Assembly: GCA_041163265.1 (NCBI GenBank)
Contig: JBEARL010000027.1
Span: forward strand, 1 to 15,230
DNA length: 15,230 nt
Source of the DNA: CSBr16-57R1 sp041163265
Lineage (GTDB): Bacteria > Actinomycetota > Nitriliruptoria > Nitriliruptorales > Nitriliruptoraceae
Direction: 5' to 3'
Made by a program: the position numbers and the translations under genes. Positions 1-6,025 of this stretch are shown here, piece after piece (the stretch's first letter is position 1; each line of letters begins with the position of its first letter). The notes beneath the pieces were generated by a model. The model saw only the letters and a list, made by a program, of their open reading frames with translations, made no database searches and was not told the DNA's origin.

Positions 1-2
1 CG

Positions 3-68
3 AAGAAGGCGACCGCTCCGAAGAAGGCCACCGCGAAGAAGGCGACCGCTCCGAAGAAGGGGACCGCG
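3..68 (+). repeat. 33-bp tandem repeat coding for the Lys/Ala tail
   Basis: Positions 3-35 and 36-68 are two copies of a 33-bp unit with two mismatches. The first 18 bases of each copy (3-20 and 36-53) are identical. Each unit encodes KKATAP plus KKATA or KKGTA. Degenerate KAAATK-type units continue to about position 130. The array is in frame and probably started before the window, so it is best read as a coding minisatellite that can change tail length by slippage. Confidence 0.85.
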
Positions 69-710
69 CCCACGAAGGCGGCCGCGACGAAGACGCCGGC
101 CGAGAAGCGGGCCACCGGCGGGAAGGGCGCCGCGAAGCAGGCTGCGGCGGCGAAGGAGTCGGCGCCCACGGTCGCGCCGAGGCCCGTGCGGCAGCTGCCC
201 CCGCCCTCGAAGGGGCCGGGGATGACCGACCGACGCTGGCCCGCCGGTCCCGAGGTCCGGATCCCCGTCGAGCGCCAGAAGGCCGCGCAGGCCGCCGGCA
301 CGTTCGAGCTGTCGGACCTGCCGAGCTGGCTCGCCGAGCCGAGCAGCGCGATCCGCGTCGGTAAGGGCGAGTCGACCGACGCGCACCTCGTCCCGTCCGG
401 CGTCCGGTCCCTCGAGAGCATCACGAAGCTGAAGCCCGGCCAGGTCATCGTCAACTACGGCAAGTCCGAGGCGAAGTGGGCGACGGACTACAGCCGCCGC
501 CGCGGGGGTCGCGCCGCGTTCCTCCAGCTCCTCAGCTACGCGCGGCAGATGATCGGCATCGACAGCGCCGGCCGCGTCCGCATCTGCCTGATGGGCCACG
601 CGGGGCAGGGGTTCAGCGAGGCCCTCTGGATCGAGCGCGAGGGCGTCGTCCTGACGGTCCAGCCCAACGACATCATCCTCCGCTTCGAGGGTCTGGACCT
701 CGGGGAGTGA
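3..710 (+). CDS. Lys/Ala-rich protein with uncharacterised C-terminal domain (5' partial)
   Basis: The open frame enters from the left edge, so the true start lies outside the window; 235 codons are visible. The first ~52 residues are almost all Lys, Ala, Thr and Pro, built from KKATAP/KKATA units like histone-H1-type tails, which usually bind nucleic acid. A Pro-rich linker follows, then a compact region (about residues 85-235) with SITKLKPGQVIVNYGKSEAKW, a basic YSRRRGG, and a hydrophobic C-terminal part ending in LRFEGLDLGE. I do not recognise this domain and assign no function. The only in-frame start codon inside the window is GTG 186, but the repeats continue upstream of it in the same frame, so an earlier start is far more likely. 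Its stop overlaps the GTG start of the HisN-like gene by 4 nt, which suggests coupled translation. A nucleoid or nucleic-acid role is inferred only from the tail. Confidence 0.75.
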   Translation, partial: KKATAPKKATAKKATAPKKGTAPTKAAATKTPAEKRATGGKGAAKQAAAAKESAPTVAPRPVRQLPPPSKGPGMTDRRWPAGPEVRIPVERQKAAQAAGTFELSDLPSWLAEPSSAIRVGKGESTDAHLVPSGVRSLESITKLKPGQVIVNYGKSEAKWATDYSRRRGGRAAFLQLLSYARQMIGIDSAGRVRICLMGHAGQGFSEALWIEREGVVLTVQPNDIILRFEGLDLGE

Positions 711-1525
711 GCCTCCGCGACCTCCGCGACCTCGGGCTCGAGCTGGCGGAGATCGCCGACGGGCTGACCCTGGCGGGGTTCCGGTCCCACGGCGGCGTCA
801 GGACGAAGGCCGACGGGACCGTGGTCACCGCGGTCGACGAGGCCGTCGAGGCGGCGCTGCGGCGCCGCATCCGCGCCGAGCACCCCGAGCACCGCGTGCT
901 CGGGGAGGAGGACGGGGCCTCGGACGGGGATCCGGAGGCGCCCCTCTGGGTCATCGATCCCATCGACGCGACCGCGAACTTCGTGCGCGGCAACCCGATC
1001 TTCGCCACGCTGATCGGCGTGGTCGTCGACGGGGTCGACGCCGTCGGCGTCGTCTCAGCTCCGGCGCTCGGTTCACGCTGGGACGGGACGCTCGAGGACG
1101 GCGCGCGCCAGGACGGGCGCACCGTCCGCGTCAGCAGCACGAGCGTCCTGGCCGAGGCCGAGGTGGCGTTCGGGGACCCGCGCATCCTGGAGGACGTGCG
1201 GCCCGGCCTGATGGTCGACCTCACCCGCCGGACCCGACGGCAGCGCGCCTACGGCGACTTCTGGAACTACTGTCTGGTGGCGGCCGGCAGCACCGACGCG
1301 GTGGTCGAGGGACGCCTCAGCCACTGGGACCTCTGCGCCTGCCGAGCCGTGGTCGTGGCGGCCGGCGGGAGGGTGACGGACCTCGGGGGCGTCGACCGCA
1401 GCGACGGCCGCAGCGCCGTCGCGACGAACGGTCCGCTGCACGCGGAGGTGCTGGCGCTGTCGGCGGCTCACGCGCCGCCGGGTGCGGGCGCCTCCTCGGC
1501 GCGGGAGGACGGGGGAGCGGCGTGA
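707..1525 (+). CDS. Inositol-monophosphatase-family phosphatase, HisN-like
   Basis: A 272-residue member of the Mg2+-dependent inositol monophosphatase fold. Expected metal ligands are present: E67 in LGEEDG, D84, I86, D87 and T89 in DPIDATANF, and D208 in HWDL. The family motif is DPIDGT, so a Gly-to-Ala change sits between the metal ligands. The stretch NFVRGNPIFATLIGV and the C-terminal YGDFWNYCLVAAG...WDLCA...AGGRVTDL match the HisN-type histidinol-phosphate phosphatases of actinobacteria better than SuhB-type enzymes. Histidinol-phosphatase (second-to-last step of histidine synthesis) is therefore the likeliest activity, with a generic sugar or inositol phosphatase as the alternative. 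GTG 707 was chosen because it overlaps the upstream stop by 4 nt (GTGA) and gives a normal N terminus. The gene overlaps the nuclease gene by 4 nt. No other histidine gene is nearby. Confidence 0.85.
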   Translation: MSLRDLRDLGLELAEIADGLTLAGFRSHGGVRTKADGTVVTAVDEAVEAALRRRIRAEHPEHRVLGEEDGASDGDPEAPLWVIDPIDATANFVRGNPIFATLIGVVVDGVDAVGVVSAPALGSRWDGTLEDGARQDGRTVRVSSTSVLAEAEVAFGDPRILEDVRPGLMVDLTRRTRRQRAYGDFWNYCLVAAGSTDAVVEGRLSHWDLCACRAVVVAAGGRVTDLGGVDRSDGRSAVATNGPLHAEVLALSAAHAPPGAGASSAREDGGAA

Positions 1526-2460
1526 CGATGCTGGACGACGACGCGGCCGACGACGAGCTGGCGGCGCTCGACGACGGTCGCGATCCACTGACGGGGCAGG
1601 ACGGGCGCCTCCGACTGTCGTTCACGCGCATCGACACCCTCCGGAACTGCGCGCTGCGCTTCCGCTACCAGTACGTGGACCGACTGCCCCAGCGGCCCGC
1701 CCCCGCACTCTCGTTCGGCAGCTCGATCCACGCGGTCCTCGAGTGGGTGCACGACCGGAAGGTCCCGGACGTCCCGCCGCTCGACGAGATGCTCGACCGG
1801 CTCCGCGAGGTCTGGGACTCGTCCGGCTACGCCGAGGTCGAGAAGGCCGTGCAGGTGCGCGAGTACGAGCGCGCCCGTGACGTCCTCGCCGCCTACCACG
1901 CCCGCGTGTCGCGGGAGGGGATGCGCACGCCGGTCGGCACCGAGGCCTGGTTCGAGCTGCCGTTCGACGACGACGTGACGGTCGTCGGATCGATCGACCG
2001 GGTCGACGCGGCGCCCGACGGCACCCTGCACATCGTCGACTACAAGACGAACAAGCAGGCGAAGTCCCGGAAGTGGGTCGCCTCGTCGCTGCAGCTCGGC
2101 ATCTACGCCCTCGCGACCGAGCACCTGTACGGCGCGGTGCCGCGGACCGTCGCCCTCGACTTCGTCGTCCCCGGCGTGGTGGTCCGCGTCGACCGCGACG
2201 AGCTGGACCTCGCGGCGGTCCCTCGACTCGTGGCGGAGGCCGCTGCGGCCGTGCGGGCCGGCGCGGCCGATCCGAACCCGACGAGGCTCTGCGACTGGTG
2301 CGACTTCCGGTCCATCTGCCCGGCGTGGGACGGGGACGGGGATGAGGTGCTCGGACGGGCCGTGATGGAGGCCCGGGCCCTGCGAGCGCGGCTCCGCCGC
2401 GAGGTCCGCGAGCTCCGCGCCCTGGAGGACACGGTGCGACGCCTGGGCGGCGCGTCATGA
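1522..2460 (+). CDS. RecB/Cas4-like PD-(D/E)XK nuclease with probable 4Fe-4S cluster
   Basis: A 312-residue protein of the PDDEXK_1 (RecB-family exonuclease) group. It opens with LSFTRIDTLRNCALRFRYQY, the usual N-terminal helix carrying the first cysteine (C43). The core follows: FGSSIHAVLEW (the conserved GxxxH), GSIDRVD with metal-binding D159, IVDYKT with D173-x-K175, and QLGIYAL with Q191. The C terminus has C257, C260 and C266 in LCDWCDFRSICPAW. Together with C43 these match the four-cysteine iron-sulfur arrangement of AddB and Cas4 nucleases. No helicase domain is fused, so this is a stand-alone DNA exonuclease, presumably in repair or recombination. GTG 1522 overlaps the upstream stop by 4 nt; ATG 1528 is an alternative start two codons in. 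The downstream ATG overlaps this stop (ATGA). A defence role is not excluded, but no cas1 or cas2 gene is present. Confidence 0.88.
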   Translation: MTMLDDDAADDELAALDDGRDPLTGQDGRLRLSFTRIDTLRNCALRFRYQYVDRLPQRPAPALSFGSSIHAVLEWVHDRKVPDVPPLDEMLDRLREVWDSSGYAEVEKAVQVREYERARDVLAAYHARVSREGMRTPVGTEAWFELPFDDDVTVVGSIDRVDAAPDGTLHIVDYKTNKQAKSRKWVASSLQLGIYALATEHLYGAVPRTVALDFVVPGVVVRVDRDELDLAAVPRLVAEAAAAVRAGAADPNPTRLCDWCDFRSICPAWDGDGDEVLGRAVMEARALRARLRREVRELRALEDTVRRLGGAS

Positions 2461-2786
2461 CGGGTCGCGACGAGGCCCAGGCCGCGTACTTCGCGCTGCT
2501 GCGTGCGCGGGAGGAGCAGCAGCTCCTCGCGCGGCACGAGGAGTACCTGCATGCCGAGCTGCGGCGCCTGCGCCGGACCACCGCCGAGGAGCGCGCGCTG
2601 CGGGACGCGGCCCCGCCGGGACCGCGGCGCCCGCTGCGGGCGTCGGACGAGGCGCTCGAGGAGGTCGTGGACCGCCGCGTCGCCCTGCTCGAGGACGAGC
2701 TCGAGCGCCTCCCGGCACGCCTCGCGGCCGCCGCCGCCTTCGTCGAGGAGTGCGAGCGGACGTCCCGGCTGCTCGGTCAGGGCTGA
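2457..2786 (+). CDS. Small coiled-coil protein, unknown function
   Basis: A 109-residue, highly charged, almost wholly helical protein. Two heptad-rich segments (about residues 5-50, with EEQQLLARHEEYLHAELRRL, and 64-105, with LEEVVDRRVALLEDELERL) flank a Pro-rich break at about 51-60 (AAPPGPRRPLR). This suggests a helical hairpin or a dimerising coiled coil. There is no signal peptide, membrane segment or catalytic motif, and I do not recognise a family. Its ATG overlaps the stop of the nuclease gene by 4 nt and the next gene starts 4 nt after its stop, so it is very likely co-expressed with both. An accessory or partner role for the nuclease is only an inference from this coupling. GC-rich third codon positions support a real gene. 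Confidence 0.72.
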   Translation: MTGRDEAQAAYFALLRAREEQQLLARHEEYLHAELRRLRRTTAEERALRDAAPPGPRRPLRASDEALEEVVDRRVALLEDELERLPARLAAAAAFVEECERTSRLLGQG

Positions 2787-2790
2787 GGGC

Positions 2791-3072
2791 GTGTACCGCG
2801 ACGACCCGCTGGACGACGAGGCGGACCTCCGGGCCGTCGTCGGTGACGACCGCGTCGACCTGCTCCTCGCCGCCGGGGGAGCCGAGGCCGTCGCCGCGGC
2901 GGTCGACCTCCTCCGCCTGGCGCAGGGCTGGGTCGACGACGACGAGGCCGCGGCGTGGCTGACCGGGCCGCGCGGCCGCCTCGACGGTCGGACCCCGCTC
3001 GAGGTCCTCGCGACGGGCGGGGCGGACCTCGTGGCCGACGCGCTGCGGGCCTGGCTCACGGCCCGCGGGTAG
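2791..3072 (+). CDS. Small protein with DUF2384 (MbcA/ParS/Xre antitoxin C-terminal)-like domain
   Basis: A 93-residue acidic protein. Its second half, about residues 40-92, reads LLRLAQGWVDDDEAAAWLTG then RLDGRTPLEVLATGGADLVADALRAWL. This resembles the toxin-binding domain of MbcA/ParS/Xre antitoxins, whose pattern is A..WL..pn..L.g.tPle.l..g..e.V...L; matching positions are W56, L57, L64, G66, P69, L70, L73 and V81. The N-terminal half is too short and too acidic for a clear Xre-type helix-turn-helix. The usual partner is a RES-domain toxin, and none lies next to it. The start is GTG 2791, the only in-frame start, 4 nt after the coiled-coil gene. It is the last gene of the run from position 3. 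The assignment rests on pattern memory, so treat the antitoxin function as tentative. Confidence 0.65.
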   Translation: MYRDDPLDDEADLRAVVGDDRVDLLLAAGGAEAVAAAVDLLRLAQGWVDDDEAAAWLTGPRGRLDGRTPLEVLATGGADLVADALRAWLTARG

Positions 3073-3075
3073 GCT
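3070..3075 (+). promoter_or_regulatory. Possible -10 box (TAGGCT) for csp-clpS-DUF2017
   Basis: TAGGCT fits the actinobacterial -10 pattern TAnnnT and overlaps the TAG stop of the preceding gene. It precedes an 83-bp gap before the cold-shock gene. No convincing -35 is seen about 17 bp upstream. The resulting leader of about 75 nt carries a 7-bp stem at 3107-3113/3116-3122. TA-containing hexamers are rare in this sequence, which is why the box stands out. Confidence 0.3.
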
Positions 3076-3155
3076 CACGGGGTGCGGCCCGCTGGGGTCG
3101 CCGCGCCGGCGGGTCCCCGCCGCCGGGACCCGGACCATCGGAAGGCCGACCACCC

Positions 3156-3464
3156 ATGCCCACGGGACGCATCAGGACCTACGACGCCGGTCGCGGCTTC
3201 GGCTTCGTCGTCGCCGAGGACGGTGACGAGTACTACGTGAACCGCGAGGGCATCGTCGCCGGCGACCCGCACGCGGGCGACGAGGTCACCTTCGAGGTCG
3301 CGGAGGACACCGCGCCCGGTCGCCGCGCCGCGCGCGCCGTGACCATCACGCGCAGCGCGCCCGCCGGTTCGCCGGTGGGACGGACGATGGCCCCGCCGCC
3401 GTCGTGGGACTCGCTCGAGGACCGCGAGCGCCAGCGCAGGATGGCCCGCCGCCGGCGTCGCTGA
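3156..3464 (+). CDS. Cold-shock-domain protein, divergent, with Arg-rich tail
   Basis: A 102-residue protein whose first ~65 residues form a cold-shock domain, an OB fold that binds single-stranded RNA or DNA. It opens MPTGRIRTYDAGRGFGFVV: RGFGFV (13-18) is the RNP1-like motif, and YYVNREGI (26-33) stands where RNP2 (usually VFVHxSAI) is expected. The usual KWFN aromatic patch is RTYD here, and the RNP2 Phe and His are Tyr and Asn, so the binding face is altered. A linker rich in Pro and Ser (about 72-84) leads to a very basic end (RQRRMARRRRR) that classical CspA proteins lack. ATG 3156 gives the expected N terminus. clpS begins 10 nt downstream, so it probably leads a three-gene operon. It may act as an RNA chaperone, but cold induction cannot be read from sequence. 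Confidence 0.85.
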   Translation: MPTGRIRTYDAGRGFGFVVAEDGDEYYVNREGIVAGDPHAGDEVTFEVAEDTAPGRRAARAVTITRSAPAGSPVGRTMAPPPSWDSLEDRERQRRMARRRRR

Positions 3465-3474
3465 CCGGACGGGG

Positions 3475-3777
3475 ATGGCCAGCGCCGCCCCCGCAGCGCC
3501 CGTCGTCGAACCGGACGTCGGGACCGAGCAGCGGGAGCACCGCGACCTGCCCTGGGTCGTGATCGTCTGGGACGACCCCGTCAACCTGATGTCCTACGTC
3601 GTGTTCGTCCTGCGCCGGATCTTCGGCTTCGACACGCCGACCGCCGAGCGGCTGATGCTGCAGGTCCACCACGAGGGCCGGGCGGTCGTGGCCCGCGAGC
3701 CGCGCGAGCGCGCGGAGCACCACGTGGGGCAGCTGCACGGCTACGGACTGCTCGCGACGCTCGAGCAGGACGGCTGA
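3475..3777 (+). CDS. clpS: ATP-dependent Clp protease adaptor ClpS
   Basis: A 100-residue ClpS adaptor, which hands proteins bearing N-degrons (N-terminal Leu, Phe, Tyr or Trp) to a Clp AAA+ unfoldase, ClpC or ClpA depending on species. The core is VIVWDDPVNLMSYVVFVLRRIFG; D33 and D34 match the acidic pair that holds the substrate alpha-amino group in E. coli ClpS. LMLQVHHEGRAVV carries the conserved pocket His (H65). ERAEHHVGQLHGYGLLATLEQDG is the typical end. Trp32 replaces the Asn of the E. coli NDD motif, as I recall for actinobacterial ClpS. The ~25-residue N-terminal extension is Ala/Pro-rich and disordered, as usual. Its stop overlaps the start of the DUF2017 gene by 1 nt (TGATG). Aat, which creates ClpS substrates, is encoded at 6026-6730. 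Confidence 0.96.
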   Translation: MASAAPAAPVVEPDVGTEQREHRDLPWVVIVWDDPVNLMSYVVFVLRRIFGFDTPTAERLMLQVHHEGRAVVAREPRERAEHHVGQLHGYGLLATLEQDG

Positions 3778-4265
3778 TGGCCGGCGTCCGACCCGACGGG
3801 GACGGCGTGCGGATCGACCTCGAGCGGGTCGAGCTCGACCTCGTCGTCCGGCTCTGCGAGGGCCTGGCGACCCGACTGCGGGCGGGCGGGGACGACGCGG
3901 TCATCGGGCGGATGGCGCCGGACGCGTCCCGCGGCGACGCCGAGGCCGACGCCGAGCTGCGCCGCCTGCTCCGCTCGGAGCTGCTGGAGGGCCGGGCCGA
4001 GCGGCTGGTCCGACTGGCGACCGAGCTGCGGTCCTGGGCGCCCGAGGGCGGGCGCACCGGCGTCCGCGCCACCCTCGACCCCGAGGCGGCCCTGGCGCTG
4101 CTGCAGGGCCTGAACGACGTCCGCCTCGCGCTGGGCGCGCAGGTCGGGATCGAGCGGCTCGAGCGCTCGGAGCTGGCGCCCGCCGACCCGAGGGCGCTCA
4201 CCCTCGAGCTGATGGACCGCCTGGCCGGCCTGCAGCAGGGCCTCCTCGAGGTCCTCGGCGCCTGA
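3777..4265 (+). CDS. DUF2017 family protein
   Basis: A 162-residue helical protein of the DUF2017 family, which in Actinomycetota commonly sits directly after clpS. Family-like signatures are the acidic/basic helix DAELRRLLRSELLEGRAERL (about 58-77) and LNDVRLALGAQVGIE (N113, D114, R116 in the most conserved block). No catalytic motif, signal peptide or membrane segment is visible. The ATG shares its first base with the clpS stop, so translation is probably coupled, and a link to ClpS-dependent proteolysis is a reasonable guess from this conserved pairing. The biochemical role is unknown. The gene ends 25 bp from the convergent murJ stop with no clear terminator hairpin between them. Confidence 0.88.
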   Translation: MAGVRPDGDGVRIDLERVELDLVVRLCEGLATRLRAGGDDAVIGRMAPDASRGDAEADAELRRLLRSELLEGRAERLVRLATELRSWAPEGGRTGVRATLDPEAALALLQGLNDVRLALGAQVGIERLERSELAPADPRALTLELMDRLAGLQQGLLEVLGA

Positions 4266-4290
4266 CCCGGCGGGTCGCGAGGCCGGCGCC

Positions 4291-5952
4291 TCAGGAGCCC
4301 CGGGCACGGCCGGTGCCGCCGAGCTCGCCGGCGAGACGCAGCGCGACCGCTCCGGCGACGCCGACGGGGACCAGGACGGCCAGCGCCGCCGCCGGTCCGG
4401 ACAGGCCGAGGGCGGCGGGCAGCGACCGCGCGGCGAGGGCGGTGGCCGCGACCGCCAGCGCGACGAGCAGCGGCCCCGACCATCCCACGGGCTCGGCGCG
4501 GAGCGGGATCCGGGCCGCGACCGCACGCCGCAGCAGCCGGACCTCGACCCATGCGCCGAGGCTGGCGCCGAGCGCCAGGCCCACCGCCCCCAGTCGCAGC
4601 AGCGACGCCTCGGCGCCCCGTTCCGCCGCCGACGCGGGCCCGATCGCCCCGACCAGCGTGGGGCCGCCCGCGTCGAGGCGCCAGGCGTCGAGCACCAGCA
4701 TCAGTCCGACGCCGACCGCGGTCCCGACGAGCACGCGCAGGCCGGCGACGCGCGCGGGCGTGCGCGTGTCGTCGAGGGCGTGCAGGGTCGACTGCAGGAC
4801 CCGTCCCTGGGTCGTCGCCGCGAGGCCCAGCGCGTAGGCGGCGAGGACCGCCGCCACCTGACGGGTCTCGGCCGGCCCGAAGGCACCGCCGCCGAACAGC
4901 AGGGCGACGACGTGCTCCCCGACGACGACGTAGGCCACCGCCGTGGGGAGGGCGAACGCGGTCGTGCGACGCAGCGAGGACCGCACGCGCGCGGCCGCGA
5001 CCGCGGGCGCCGCGCGGCCGGTCGTCGCGAGGTCGGGCAGGGCGGCCGCGGCGACGCTCATGCCGAACAGGCTCACGGGCAGGAGGTGGAGCACCTGGGC
5101 GTACCCGAGGGCCGCGACGGCGCCCGCGGCGAGGAGCGACGCCACGGCGAGGTCGAGGTACGCCGAGAGCTGGACCACGCCGCGCGAGGCGATCGCGCCC
5201 CGCGCCGCCCGGAGCACGGCGGGCAGCGCCGCGCTGGCGCGCGGTCGGACGGGCCGCAGCGCGAGCGGCCCCCCGTGGCGGCGGACGGCGGGCAGCTGGA
5301 CGGCGAGCTGCAGCACCGCGCCGACCAGCGCGCCCACGGCGACCGCACGGGCGACGTCGGCCTCCGCCAGTCCGCGCAGGCCCGCGGCCACCCCGGCGGT
5401 GACGATCGCCGCGTTCCACAGCACGGGCGCGACGTAGGCGCGGAAGAACCGCCGGTGCGCCGTGAGGACGCCGAGCGCCCAGGCCGAGAGGACGAGGACG
5501 CCAGCCCCGGGCGCGAGGACGCGGACCAGCTGCACGGTCAGGTCGAACTTGGCGGTCCCGGGCGGGAACCCCGGGGCCAGGACCCGCGTCAGCGGCTCGG
5601 CGAACAGGACCCCGAGCGTCGCCAGCACGGCCGTGACCGCGAGCAGCACCGCGGCGACCGCGGCGGCGAGGCGACCCGCCTCCTCCTCGCGCCCCTCGGC
5701 GACGAGCCGGGCGTAGCTCGGGACGAACGCCGCCGAGAGGACCCCGTCGCCGAGCAGGTTCTGGAGGAGGTTGGGGATGCGCAGCGCCGCGCGGACGGCC
5801 TCGGCCCCGAAGCCGGTGCCGAGCCACTGGGCGATGACCCGCTCGCGGACGAGTCCCGCGAGCCTCGAGAGGAGGATGGCGGCGGCGACGGCGCGGGAGC
5901 CGCTGCGCAGCCCGCCGTCGACGGTCCCACCCCCGGTCGCGTCCGACGCCAT
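4291..5952 (-). CDS. murJ: Lipid II flippase MurJ
   Basis: A 553-residue polytopic membrane protein of the MurJ/MviN branch of the MOP exporters, which flips lipid-linked peptidoglycan precursor across the cytoplasmic membrane. Hydrophobic segments run along the whole length, consistent with the usual ~14 helices. The N-terminal SRLAGLVRERVIAQWLG and LRIPNLLQNLLGDGVLSAAF blocks are the MurJ hallmarks, with Arg residues placed like R18 and R24 of E. coli MurJ. By eye the E. coli D39 position is Glu, and the R52 position lies in LLQN rather than LLRR. I know the LQNLxGxGVLSA form from other phyla. The protein has no fused kinase-like or extracytoplasmic domain, unlike mycobacterial MviN. ATG at 5952 was chosen; it lies 24 nt from a possible -10. 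It diverges from aat and converges on the DUF2017 gene. Confidence 0.94.
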   Translation of the reverse strand: MASDATGGGTVDGGLRSGSRAVAAAILLSRLAGLVRERVIAQWLGTGFGAEAVRAALRIPNLLQNLLGDGVLSAAFVPSYARLVAEGREEEAGRLAAAVAAVLLAVTAVLATLGVLFAEPLTRVLAPGFPPGTAKFDLTVQLVRVLAPGAGVLVLSAWALGVLTAHRRFFRAYVAPVLWNAAIVTAGVAAGLRGLAEADVARAVAVGALVGAVLQLAVQLPAVRRHGGPLALRPVRPRASAALPAVLRAARGAIASRGVVQLSAYLDLAVASLLAAGAVAALGYAQVLHLLPVSLFGMSVAAAALPDLATTGRAAPAVAAARVRSSLRRTTAFALPTAVAYVVVGEHVVALLFGGGAFGPAETRQVAAVLAAYALGLAATTQGRVLQSTLHALDDTRTPARVAGLRVLVGTAVGVGLMLVLDAWRLDAGGPTLVGAIGPASAAERGAEASLLRLGAVGLALGASLGAWVEVRLLRRAVAARIPLRAEPVGWSGPLLVALAVAATALAARSLPAALGLSGPAAALAVLVPVGVAGAVALRLAGELGGTGRARGS

Positions 5953-5969
5953 CGCCCCGTCCGTCCGGC

Positions 5970-5999
5970 CGCGCGGACCCTACCGCTACGGTCCGCGCG
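5970..5999. promoter_or_regulatory. Perfect 10-bp inverted repeat with two divergent -10-like boxes (murJ/aat)
   Basis: Arms cgcgcggacc (5970-5979) and ggtccgcgcg (5990-5999) are perfect reverse complements around a 10-nt centre, in the 73-bp gap between divergent murJ and aat. Two TAnnnT hexamers point outward from the centre: TACGGT on the + strand (5987-5992) toward aat, and TAGGGT on the - strand (5982 down to 5977) toward murJ. Predicted starts fall near the ends of the repeat, giving short leaders. It could be a shared operator, a symmetric bidirectional promoter, or both. Confidence 0.45.
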
Positions 6000-6025
6000 C
6001 GAGGGGGACGCGCGGGGGGTCGGCG

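Noticed and set aside
3..130. Short repeats as a CRISPR or mobile-element end
   Set aside because: The repeats are in-frame codons for a Lys/Ala tail, with no spacers and no inverted terminal structure.
476..706. Upstream in-frame ATG for the HisN-like gene
   Set aside because: That extension lies inside the preceding gene in another frame and encodes Pro/Arg-rich sequence. GTG 707 gives the normal family length and a 4-nt overlap.
1522..2460. Cas4 of a CRISPR-Cas system
   Set aside because: The nuclease shares the fold and cysteine pattern, but no cas1, cas2 or repeat array is present, and stand-alone RecB-like nucleases are common in Actinomycetota.
3053..3080. 9-bp direct repeat GGCTCACGG (3053-3061 and 3072-3080)
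   Set aside because: The first copy is inside the DUF2384-like coding sequence and the repeat is short. Chance is likely at this base composition.
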